Source: a bacterium
GTDB lineage: Bacteria; Verrucomicrobiota; Verrucomicrobiia; Limisphaerales; UBA11358
NCBI GenBank assembly: GCA_021781185.1
Contig: JAJXXI010000431.1
Span: 1-5,335 of the forward strand
Direction: 5' to 3'
Length of the DNA stretch: 5,335 nt
Shown here: in pieces, positions 1 through 5,335 of the stretch
Position numbering within the stretch: position 1 is the stretch's first letter
Layout of the letters: each line of letters opens with the position of its first letter
Program-made: the position numbers and the translations under genes
The notes under the pieces: model-generated
The model's input: only the letters and a program-made list of their open reading frames with translations
The model's database searches: none
Told to the model about the DNA's origin: nothing

Positions 1-98
1 GCGCTGCCGTCGGCAGCAACATACAGATTAGTCTGGGCGGAAACGGTGACGGTGAGTAAAGCCAGCATTGTGGCAAGGGATAAACAGCGTGTGTTCAT
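1..98 (-). CDS. N-terminus of a secreted protein, possibly a beta-helix carbohydrate enzyme (partial)
   Basis: Only the first 32 codons and two bases are present; the rest lies beyond the left edge. The ATG is at 98-96 and the reading frame is open to the edge. The N-terminus is a clear signal peptide: a short basic start (MNTR), a hydrophobic stretch (about residues 6-18), and a likely cleavage after VSA at residue 21. The mature protein begins QTNLYVAADGS. A Tyr-Val-x-x-x-Gly-Ser opening right after the signal is typical of secreted right-handed parallel beta-helix proteins, such as DUF1565/pectate-lyase-like and GH141- or GH120-like enzymes, but so few residues cannot decide. The start is 9 bases after the stop of the propeller glycosidase, so it is probably the next gene of the same operon. 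No Shine-Dalgarno sequence is seen. It is too short to have a reported ORF of its own, but signal and spacing support it well. Confidence 0.75.
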   Translation of the reverse strand, partial: MNTRCLSLATMLALLTVTVSAQTNLYVAADGS

Positions 99-107
99 GG
101 CAAAAGT

Positions 108-1268
108 TTAGTGAGTGATCGGCGCGAGTGAGAGCCCGGTTGAATTTTTCCCAGCAGAGTTCTTCAAATCAACCGAAGTGGCCAGCGCAATCACGCGGCC
201 CTTGTTGCCGACGGCGCAGTAGAAGTGATAAACCACCCCGTGGTATTTCAGCAACCAGGGCTTGTGCGCATAAGTCCGGTCGTAAGCCTCGCTGGGTTGG
301 ATGAGATTGGGACCGGTCCATTTTGTCCAGCGAACGAGATCGTAGGAGCAAGCAAAGGTGTCAAAGGCGTGGGGCCCCCACCCTGCTCCAAAATAAAACA
401 TCACCCAGACGTCGCCGATTTTCACAATCTGCGGGTCGCCGCTGATGCCGTTCTTTTTTGCTTCGCCATTGACGATCACCGGGTTCGTGCCGTAACGGCT
501 CCAGTTCACCATGTCGCGCGACACCGCCATGCCGATCTGCTCGAAACCGTTTTTATATTTCGCATTGTAAAACATCACGAACGGCCAGCCGAGCGATTTG
601 GAGTCGTCGTGGATGATCTGGCTCTTGTAGAGCGTTTTGGTTTCAAAAGGTCGCGCGTCCGGCTGCTTCGGGGTCAGCACCGGGTTTTCCTTGAGCCGAT
701 GCCAGGCCTGCGGCCACGTCGGCCGGCGGGTCCACGCGAGGCCGAGGGAAAGCGGATCCGTCTCGTAACCCTGCTTCGCCCCACCAATGTAAGAAAGCCA
801 GTATTTGCCGGCGAATTTTTCCAGCGCGTGGGTGCCGTCCCAACGATAATCCGCCAGAGCGACGCCGCCATCGGCCTGCCACGCGTCCCATCCGTTCTGG
901 CTGAAGGGGAGAATTTTCCCAAGCTTGGTCCAGTGCAGCAGATCATCGCTGCGGGCCAGAAACGTCTGGTAGCCGATCTTGTTGGTGATGGCCACATACA
1001 TCATATACCAGTGTTCGCCAGAGCGAAAAATACTGGGGCAATCCACGTATTCATCCGGCCCTGCGCCCTGAAGAATGACGCCATATTTGAACGGCGTTTT
1101 CACCTCATCGTAAATCTGCCGCATGGTGTTTTCCGTCACCGGCTGACCGGCCGGCTTGGCGGGAATAACCTGGCGGCCTGATTCCGCCGCCGTTGCAGAC
1201 ACAAGATGGCAAAACACAACCACAGCCATCAGCAAAGTGCAATTCAATCCCCGCCCCCTTTTCGTCAC
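108..1268 (-). CDS. Secreted GH43-like five-bladed beta-propeller glycoside hydrolase
   Basis: Predicted exported glycosidase, 386 residues from a GTG at 1268. I chose this start because it gives a normal signal peptide: basic MTKRGRG, a hydrophobic core, and cleavage near SATAA (residue 28). An ATG at 1337 in the same frame would add 23 residues before the basic region and make an unusually long signal; GGA lies 5 bases before the GTG, while nothing like a ribosome site precedes the ATG. The mature part shows the recurring blade motif of GH43/GH32/GH117/GH130-type propellers, Ser-x-Asp-(x)3-Trp: SDDLLHW at 107, SRDMVNW at 250, SYDLVRW at 308, then a last partial copy SVDL near 365. Candidate acidic residues are D76 in VDCPS, D133 in WQADGG and D278 in SGDPQIV; their roles are inferred. 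Full length for a single-domain propeller. The exact family, linkage and sugar are unknown; an arabinosidase, xylosidase or galactosidase are all possible. Confidence 0.82.
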   Translation of the reverse strand: MTKRGRGLNCTLLMAVVVFCHLVSATAAESGRQVIPAKPAGQPVTENTMRQIYDEVKTPFKYGVILQGAGPDEYVDCPSIFRSGEHWYMMYVAITNKIGYQTFLARSDDLLHWTKLGKILPFSQNGWDAWQADGGVALADYRWDGTHALEKFAGKYWLSYIGGAKQGYETDPLSLGLAWTRRPTWPQAWHRLKENPVLTPKQPDARPFETKTLYKSQIIHDDSKSLGWPFVMFYNAKYKNGFEQIGMAVSRDMVNWSRYGTNPVIVNGEAKKNGISGDPQIVKIGDVWVMFYFGAGWGPHAFDTFACSYDLVRWTKWTGPNLIQPSEAYDRTYAHKPWLLKYHGVVYHFYCAVGNKGRVIALATSVDLKNSAGKNSTGLSLAPITH

Positions 1269-1373
1269 GGTGTTCCAAGATGAAATATTGAGGCCACCCG
1301 CTGGAAATCGGCACCCGACGAAATTGATGTTGAACATAAATTTTAAATTGTGTGGCAGCCGCGTGGCCGTTTC

Positions 1374-2573
1374 TCAGTTCAACCGTGATTTTAAGTAGTC
1401 ATTCATCGCGCTCAAAATCTCCGGAACCAGCGTGACTTTGTGACCGCGCGGTTGACGGTCCATCATGAAAATCTCGTCATTGCCGAGTTCCGCCAGCCGT
1501 TTGCGCAACACGGTCATCTGGAGCTGCGCGTCGGGGCCTTCGGTGCAATTGATCGTCAGGAACAACGGCAGCGTGGCGTTTTGCAGATAATCCATCGCGC
1601 CTTCACGCCGCCAGAAATCCAGGTGGGTGTCGCGCTCCCCCCATGCCTTGTTATAACGGGGAATCATGTGGTCTTTGGGCATCAGATCGAGGTAGGTGAA
1701 GCGACCCGACATGACGACGGCTCCCTGCACCGCACTGCTCACGTTGGTGTTTTCGCCATGACCTTCAAACTCCGCCCTGCCCATGGTGGTCACCAGCATC
1801 AGCGCCATGCCGCTGCCACGCGAAAAACCCACGGGCGCGATCTTGCCGTTGAAATCGAGGTTTGCACCTTCCGCGCGCAATGTCCGCACGGCGGCTTTGA
1901 TTTTCCACGCGCAATCGGGCATGGGATCAAGGCCCTTGTAAGGCGCCTTCACCGGATGATCCGCCATGGCCACGGCCAGTCCTTCCGTGGCTTCGCCGTC
2001 AAGAATCGTGTCGCTGCAAATCGCCAGCGAACCGTCGCCCATGCGATTTAGGTTATCGCAGGAAAACTCAATCACCGCGCCAATGGGCTTCGGGGGATGC
2101 GCCGGGTAAATGATGTCCATCGCCAGCGTCCGGTCGGGTTCGCGGTAAAACACCACGTCCCGCAACAACCGGCAGCCGGCGGGAATGATGAAAACATGCG
2201 CCGAATCCAGCTTGATGCCCGGCAGAAATTTTTTGTGCAACACTTCTTCCCGCAAGTTGAAGAGGTCACGATTCAGAAACGGCACGCGGGCCTTTGTGTT
2301 GTGGTTGTAATCCAGCGTGACGACCAGATAACCTTGTTTCAGAAAGTCATCAATGATCGCTTCATCACTGTCCGTGCCAGCGCGGGGTGCCGCCAGATTT
2401 TCCAGATAAATGACCACGGGCGTTGGCTGGCTGGCCTTAAATCCGGCCGGTTCCAAAACTTTCCGGCCGAGCGCCTGCCCCGTCGTCTCGCTCGGCCATG
2501 TGGTGTTTTGTGCGGATGCGAGTTGAACCAGCGAGATCCAAATCAACAACGCCATCAATATGGTGATTCTCAT
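1374..2573 (-). CDS. Secreted alpha/beta-hydrolase, probable carbohydrate esterase
   Basis: 399 residues from ATG at 2573. Residues 1-21 form a signal peptide (MRIT, hydrophobic core, cleavage after LASA). The region from about 140 to the end reads as a complete alpha/beta-hydrolase domain: an opening strand pair (RTLAMDIIYP, 148-157), the nucleophile elbow G-F-S-R-G at 249-253 with Ser251, a late strand carrying the likely acid (Glu345 in INCTEG, with Asp348 nearby), and His378 in PRGHKV. The HGG oxyanion motif common in acetyl-xylan and feruloyl esterase relatives is not seen; the corresponding strand reads VIEFSCDN. An extra segment at about 50-90 also resembles the first half of such a fold. 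It starts 12 bases after the GH95 stop, so the two are probably co-transcribed and the role is likely removal of acetyl or other acyl groups from the same polysaccharide. Peptidase or lipase activity is not excluded; the substrate is inferred from context only. Confidence 0.82.
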   Translation of the reverse strand: MRITILMALLIWISLVQLASAQNTTWPSETTGQALGRKVLEPAGFKASQPTPVVIYLENLAAPRAGTDSDEAIIDDFLKQGYLVVTLDYNHNTKARVPFLNRDLFNLREEVLHKKFLPGIKLDSAHVFIIPAGCRLLRDVVFYREPDRTLAMDIIYPAHPPKPIGAVIEFSCDNLNRMGDGSLAICSDTILDGEATEGLAVAMADHPVKAPYKGLDPMPDCAWKIKAAVRTLRAEGANLDFNGKIAPVGFSRGSGMALMLVTTMGRAEFEGHGENTNVSSAVQGAVVMSGRFTYLDLMPKDHMIPRYNKAWGERDTHLDFWRREGAMDYLQNATLPLFLTINCTEGPDAQLQMTVLRKRLAELGNDEIFMMDRQPRGHKVTLVPEILSAMNDYLKSRLN

Positions 2574-2585
2574 TATGAAATGATG

Positions 2586-4931
2586 TTAAGGAGTGGTTTC
2601 TCGATTCAAGTCACCATCAAACGCATAAGCTTTGCCCGCCTGCGTTGGCAACACGATTTCGTGACCGCCACAACGGAGCAGGCAGGTTTTCCCCAACTTG
2701 GAATGAATAACCACCCGCGTCAACGCGCCTTGCTTCCAGACGAGATCCACCACAAAGCCATCGCGGGCACACAAGCCGCTTGCCGAACCCGTCGGCCATT
2801 CCTTCGGCAACGCCGGCAGCAAACGGACAATGCGCAGATCTTTTCCGTCGCGATTATCGGTCCACTGGCTTTGGAGCAACAGTTCCACCATCCCGGCGGT
2901 CGCGCCGAAATTTCCGTCTATCTGAAACGGCCCGCACAAATCGAACAGGTTCGGCAGGGTCCGCCGCTGAAACAAACCGGACAATTGCTGATAAGCGAAC
3001 TCGCCGTCGCCAACCCGCGCCCAAAGCGGAATGCGCCAGGCAAAACTCCAGCCAGTGCTGCCGCCGCCGCGCCATTTCAACAGTAGCTTGGCGGCACTCC
3101 AAATTTTCGGATCCGCCGGCGAAATGTCCGCCCCCGGATACAACGCCCACAGCGGCGACATGTGGCGGTGGTTGTTGTTGGGCACATCCACATCGTCGAG
3201 CCATTCCTGCAACTGGCCGTATTTGCCAACCTGATTGGGCGGGAGCTGGTCGCGCGTTTTCACCAGTTCGGCCGCGAAATCTTTATCGGTTTGCAGAATG
3301 CCGGCAGCCGCGATGGTGCTGTCCATGAGCGCCCGGATCAGTTGATTGTCCATCGTAGGCCCGTAACAGAGGGTTCCCTGTTCGGGAGAAAAGGATGGCG
3401 ATGTAACGAGCCAGCCGGTTTTCGGATCCCTGATCAGATCATCCACGAAGAACAACGACGCTCCTTTCATGACGGGATAGGCCCGGGCTAGAAATTGTTT
3501 GTCGCCGGTGAACAGATAATGTTCCCACAAATGATAGCAAAGCCACGCGCCGCCGGTGGGCCAGACGCCGTCTATGTTATTTATCGGCGCGGTGCCGCGC
3601 CAGAGGTCGGTGTTGTGATGGACCACCCAACCGCCGCAGCCGTATTGTTCCTTCGCCGTGCGCCCGCCGCTGATGACCAAGTCGTCAATCATGGCAAACA
3701 GCGGCTGCGCGCATTCGCTCAAATTGCACAGCTCGGCCGGCCAGTAGTTCATCTCGCAATTGATGTTCAACGTCCATTTGCTCTCCCACGGCGGATTGAG
3801 TTCCTCATTCCAGAGCCCTTGTAAATTCGCCGGCTGTCCGCCCGGGCGGCTGCTCGCAATGAGCAGGTAGCGGCCGTATTGAAAATAAAGCGCCGCCAGC
3901 GCCGGGTCGCCATTCAAACCGGACTTCTTGACCTGCTGTAGCCGCTCATCCGTGGGCAGATTGGCCGCCGGCGTGTGACCAAGATTCAGACTCACGCGGT
4001 CGAAAAGAGCACGATAATCCTTCAAATGCGCCGCCAGCACGGCGGCATATTTTTCCCGACTGACGACGGCCAACTCCCTGGCACAGCGTTCTGCCGGGTC
4101 ACCGCTGATGTCCTGAAAAGTCTTGAAGCTCGTCGCCGCCACCAAAAAGAGTGTCGCGGAATTGGCTTTCTCAATCACGAGGACGTTTCCGTTCGTGGTC
4201 ACCGTGCCGCCGTCGCAAACCACGCGCACGCGCGATTCAAACTTCAATCCGCCAGCTTCGACCTGCCCCGTCAAGGCGAGCGTGTCTGACACGATGGCTG
4301 CGGTCTTTGAATTGGTCTGCGGACTGTCCATTTTCAGCGTGAAACTGACAGACGCCGGCCGGTCGGCCGTGACGTGCATGATCACGGCCTGATCCGGGTG
4401 ACTGGCGAACACATCGCGTTCAAAGCGGACGCCTCCCAAGTGAAAGGTCGTTTTGGCAATGGCGGTGCCAAGATCCAGTTCCCGTCGGTAATTCATCACC
4501 GTCCCCTGACCGGCGAAATGCAAACGCAAATCGCCGAATGGCTGATAGGCCTTCTGCCGCACCGGGTCGCTTAAAAACGTTTCGCGGACGAGGGATTCGG
4601 TCTCCTTTATTTTACCGTCGAACAGCAACTGGCGGATTTCAGCAAGATGATCGCGTGCGCCCGCACGGACGTAGTCATGCGGATGCCCCTTCCAAAGGGT
4701 GTCTTCATTAAATTGGATGCGCTCGTCAAAAACCCCGCCGAAAACCATCGCCCCCATCCGGCCGTTGCCGACCGGCAGCGCGTCCGTCCACTTCTCCGCC
4801 GGTTGCGCATACCACAGACGCTCCGCCGTGTTCGTGGCAGGCTGGGCGCAACACGCGTGCCGGACAGCCAGCACAGATAAAATCAAAACCGTGGTTATAA
4901 AACGCATCCTTGGCATGGGCGATTGGGGCAC
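2586..4931 (-). CDS. GH95 family alpha-L-fucosidase / alpha-L-galactosidase
   Basis: Inverting exo-glycosidase removing terminal alpha-L-fucose or alpha-L-galactose from glycans. 781 residues from GTG at 4931, the usual size for single-domain GH95; ATGs at 4916 and 4907 are in frame, and the latter gives a compact signal (MRFITTVLILS, cleavage near ACCA|Q at 29), so the start is undecided. Domain order: N-terminal beta-sandwich (about 36-270, with LPVGNGRMGAMVFGG and FNEDTLWKG), helical linker, (alpha/alpha)6 barrel (about 330-690), C-terminal beta-sandwich (695-775). Family hallmarks are LQGLWNEELNPPWESKW (369-386), N389-I-N391 before CEMNYWP, the general acid Glu517 in SPSFSPEQG, and Asp672 in FQIDGNFGATAG. 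By analogy with the bifidobacterial AfcA, Glu is the acid, and the Asn pair and Asp activate water. Thr387 occupies the place of a His typical of fucosidases, which favours a less strict sugar preference. First gene of the probable operon. Confidence 0.96.
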   Translation of the reverse strand: MPQSPMPRMRFITTVLILSVLAVRHACCAQPATNTAERLWYAQPAEKWTDALPVGNGRMGAMVFGGVFDERIQFNEDTLWKGHPHDYVRAGARDHLAEIRQLLFDGKIKETESLVRETFLSDPVRQKAYQPFGDLRLHFAGQGTVMNYRRELDLGTAIAKTTFHLGGVRFERDVFASHPDQAVIMHVTADRPASVSFTLKMDSPQTNSKTAAIVSDTLALTGQVEAGGLKFESRVRVVCDGGTVTTNGNVLVIEKANSATLFLVAATSFKTFQDISGDPAERCARELAVVSREKYAAVLAAHLKDYRALFDRVSLNLGHTPAANLPTDERLQQVKKSGLNGDPALAALYFQYGRYLLIASSRPGGQPANLQGLWNEELNPPWESKWTLNINCEMNYWPAELCNLSECAQPLFAMIDDLVISGGRTAKEQYGCGGWVVHHNTDLWRGTAPINNIDGVWPTGGAWLCYHLWEHYLFTGDKQFLARAYPVMKGASLFFVDDLIRDPKTGWLVTSPSFSPEQGTLCYGPTMDNQLIRALMDSTIAAAGILQTDKDFAAELVKTRDQLPPNQVGKYGQLQEWLDDVDVPNNNHRHMSPLWALYPGADISPADPKIWSAAKLLLKWRGGGSTGWSFAWRIPLWARVGDGEFAYQQLSGLFQRRTLPNLFDLCGPFQIDGNFGATAGMVELLLQSQWTDNRDGKDLRIVRLLPALPKEWPTGSASGLCARDGFVVDLVWKQGALTRVVIHSKLGKTCLLRCGGHEIVLPTQAGKAYAFDGDLNRETTP

Positions 4932-4971
4932 TCAGCAAGGGTAAAAACATTGAAGCGAAAACCGGAATAAG

Positions 4972-5010
4972 AAAAGTGCCAATTAAATTGTTATAAACGA
5001 CATTTTTAAA
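4972..5010 (-). promoter_or_regulatory. AT-rich patch, possible promoter of the operon
   Basis: This is the most AT-rich part of the gap before GH95 and sits between two GC-rich flanks. On the minus strand it contains TATAAC at 4995-4990, one base from the sigma-70 -10 consensus, but no good -35 box 16-18 bases upstream. TTGGCA at 4982-4977 resembles a -35 box but lacks a matching -10. The position, before the first gene of the operon, is the main argument. Promoter rules for this group of bacteria may differ from those of E. coli, so this is a weak call. Confidence 0.25.
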
Positions 5011-5019
5011 GAATCGCCC

Positions 5020-5037
5020 CCGCACGGCGAAGCGCGG
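5020..5037 (-). terminator. Weak hairpin after the 5069-5335 gene, possible terminator
   Basis: On the minus strand the sequence CCGCGC-TTCGCC-GTGCGG can form a 6-base-pair stem (one G-T wobble) with a 6-base loop. It begins about 30 bases after the stop of the upstream gene. It is followed by GGGCGATTCTTT rather than a clean run of T, so it is a poor factor-independent terminator at best. It would separate the upstream gene from the operon. Confidence 0.2.
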
Positions 5038-5068
5038 CTGGGATGGCGACAGGCGGCGCGACGGCGGC

Positions 5069-5335
5069 TTACTTCGCCGGTTTGGCTCCGCCTTCCTGGT
5101 CTGCCGGCGCGGAGGCTGATCCGGCCTTTTTGGCGGCGGCCTCCGCCCTTTGCCTGGCGATAAAATCCCGGTAGGACTGTTTTACATCGTAGCCCTGCGC
5201 GGTGAGATACGCCTCAATGCGAATTTTATATTTTTTGAAAAACGCCGATTTCTCAGTCATGGAAACCGCATCAATGGCCTCCTCGCGGGCCGCCTTGAGA
5301 TTTTTCAAAATGAACGTCTTCTGCTCAGATCGGAA
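5069..5335 (-). CDS. C-terminal part of an unrecognised Lys/Ala-rich protein (partial)
   Basis: The frame is open from the right edge to a TAA at 5071-5069, giving about 89 residues. A TTG at 5308 could be a start, giving 79 residues, but nothing argues for initiation there, and I read the gene as truncated at the edge. I do not recognise a family. The visible part is strongly charged and probably mostly helical: a helix-prone stretch AAREEAIDAV, then a Lys- and aromatic-rich segment around FFKKYKIRIEAYL and a short RDFIARQRAEAAAKK helix, ending in a low-complexity Ala/Gly/Lys/Pro tail. There is no signal peptide or membrane segment in this fragment. The outermost 9 bases match sequencing adapter, so the first three residues (FRS) may be artefact. 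A 137-base gap separates it from GH95, so it probably belongs to a different transcription unit and need not be involved in glycan use. Confidence 0.55.
   Translation of the reverse strand, partial: FRSEQKTFILKNLKAAREEAIDAVSMTEKSAFFKKYKIRIEAYLTAQGYDVKQSYRDFIARQRAEAAAKKAGSASAPADQEGGAKPAK
5327..5335. other. Adapter-like contig end
   Basis: The final nine bases, AGATCGGAA, are identical to the first nine bases of the common Illumina TruSeq adapter read-through sequence (AGATCGGAAGAGC), and they run exactly to the end of the window. This orientation, reading off the end of the plus strand, is that expected from untrimmed short-insert reads. A chance nine-base match at that exact place is about 1 in 262,000, but I cannot check the raw reads. 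Confidence 0.7.

Larger units (their letters stand above)
1..4931 (-). other. Probable glycan-degradation operon
   Basis: Four same-strand genes follow each other in the order GH95, esterase, propeller glycosidase and the truncated signal-bearing gene. The gaps are 12 bases (2574-2585), 36 bases to the ATG or 105 bases to the GTG of the propeller gene, and 9 bases (99-107). All four proteins carry an N-terminal export signal. No convincing terminator lies in any of these gaps. Such spacing and shared export strongly suggest one transcript serving one polysaccharide. The downstream end is outside the window, so the full content is unknown. Confidence 0.75.

Noticed and set aside
3..17. Near-perfect inverted repeat GCTGCCG-T-CGGCAGC at the left edge
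   Set aside because: It encodes in-frame AADGS of the partial gene and has only one central base, so it would not form a usable hairpin; it may have contributed to the assembly break but there is no evidence for function.
225..1181. Long plus-strand open frame of 318 codons opposite the propeller gene
   Set aside because: It lies antisense to a gene with clear propeller motifs and a signal peptide; its translation is His/Arg/Pro-rich without recognisable domains, as expected from a GC-rich antisense shadow.
2097..3086. Long plus-strand open frame of 329 codons spanning the esterase start and the GH95 C-terminus
   Set aside because: It crosses two well-supported genes and the gap between them, has composition typical of antisense shadow and no domain or export signal.
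4836..4860. Possible lipoprotein signal in GH95, because of the two cysteines in HACCAQ
   Set aside because: The residues before either cysteine (RHA, HAC) do not fit a lipobox; a normal signal peptidase I site at ACCA|Q is more plausible.
4726..5025. Minus-strand frame of 99 codons whose start resembles a hydrophobic signal (FLPLLSAPIAHA)
   Set aside because: It overlaps the GH95 gene in another frame; the GH95 frame carries the conserved N-terminal domain motifs, and the hydrophobic stretch here continues into a sequence without recognisable features.
1..5335. CRISPR arrays, tRNA or rRNA genes, transposon ends, defence or mobile systems
   Set aside because: No regularly spaced repeats, structured RNA signatures, transposase-like proteins or terminal repeats were seen; nearly all of the window is explained by the coding genes described.

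Overview
The window looks like one end, or possibly the whole, of a metagenome-type contig from a polysaccharide-degrading, Gram-negative-like bacterium. My best guess is the Planctomycetota-Verrucomicrobiota group, with Bacteroidota as the alternative. This rests on secreted glycan-degrading enzymes in a row, moderately high GC, and the near absence of Shine-Dalgarno sequences before the starts. It is a judgement from family resemblance, not a taxonomic test.

Layout: every supported gene is on the minus strand, so transcription runs from high to low coordinates. At the right edge (5069-5335) lies the C-terminal end of an unrecognised Lys/Ala-rich protein. The last 9 bases there equal the start of the standard Illumina adapter, so the edge is suspect. 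A 137-base gap (4932-5068) follows, with a weak hairpin and an AT-rich patch. Then comes a tight gene train: a GH95 alpha-L-fucosidase/alpha-L-galactosidase-type enzyme (2586-4931), an alpha/beta-hydrolase esterase (1374-2573), a GH43-like five-bladed beta-propeller glycosidase (108-1268, or to 1337), and the first 32 codons of a fourth secreted protein (1-98). Three of the gaps are only 12, 36 (or 105) and 9 bases, so this is very probably one operon.

How they work together: all four proteins of the train start with an export signal, so they act outside the cytoplasm. GH95 removes terminal alpha-L-fucose or alpha-L-galactose. The esterase would remove acyl groups. The propeller enzyme would remove another sugar, probably a pentose or similar. 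The fourth protein begins like a right-handed beta-helix carbohydrate enzyme. Together they suggest stripping of a decorated plant or algal polysaccharide, such as an acetylated heteroxylan, pectin side chain or fucose-containing polymer. No transporter, SusC/D pair, sulfatase or regulator lies inside the window, so the substrate cannot be fixed.

I saw no CRISPR array, RNA gene, insertion sequence or defence system. The points that most merit a second look are a Thr in GH95 where fucosidases usually carry His, the unusual architecture of the esterase, the unplaced propeller family, and the adapter-like contig end.
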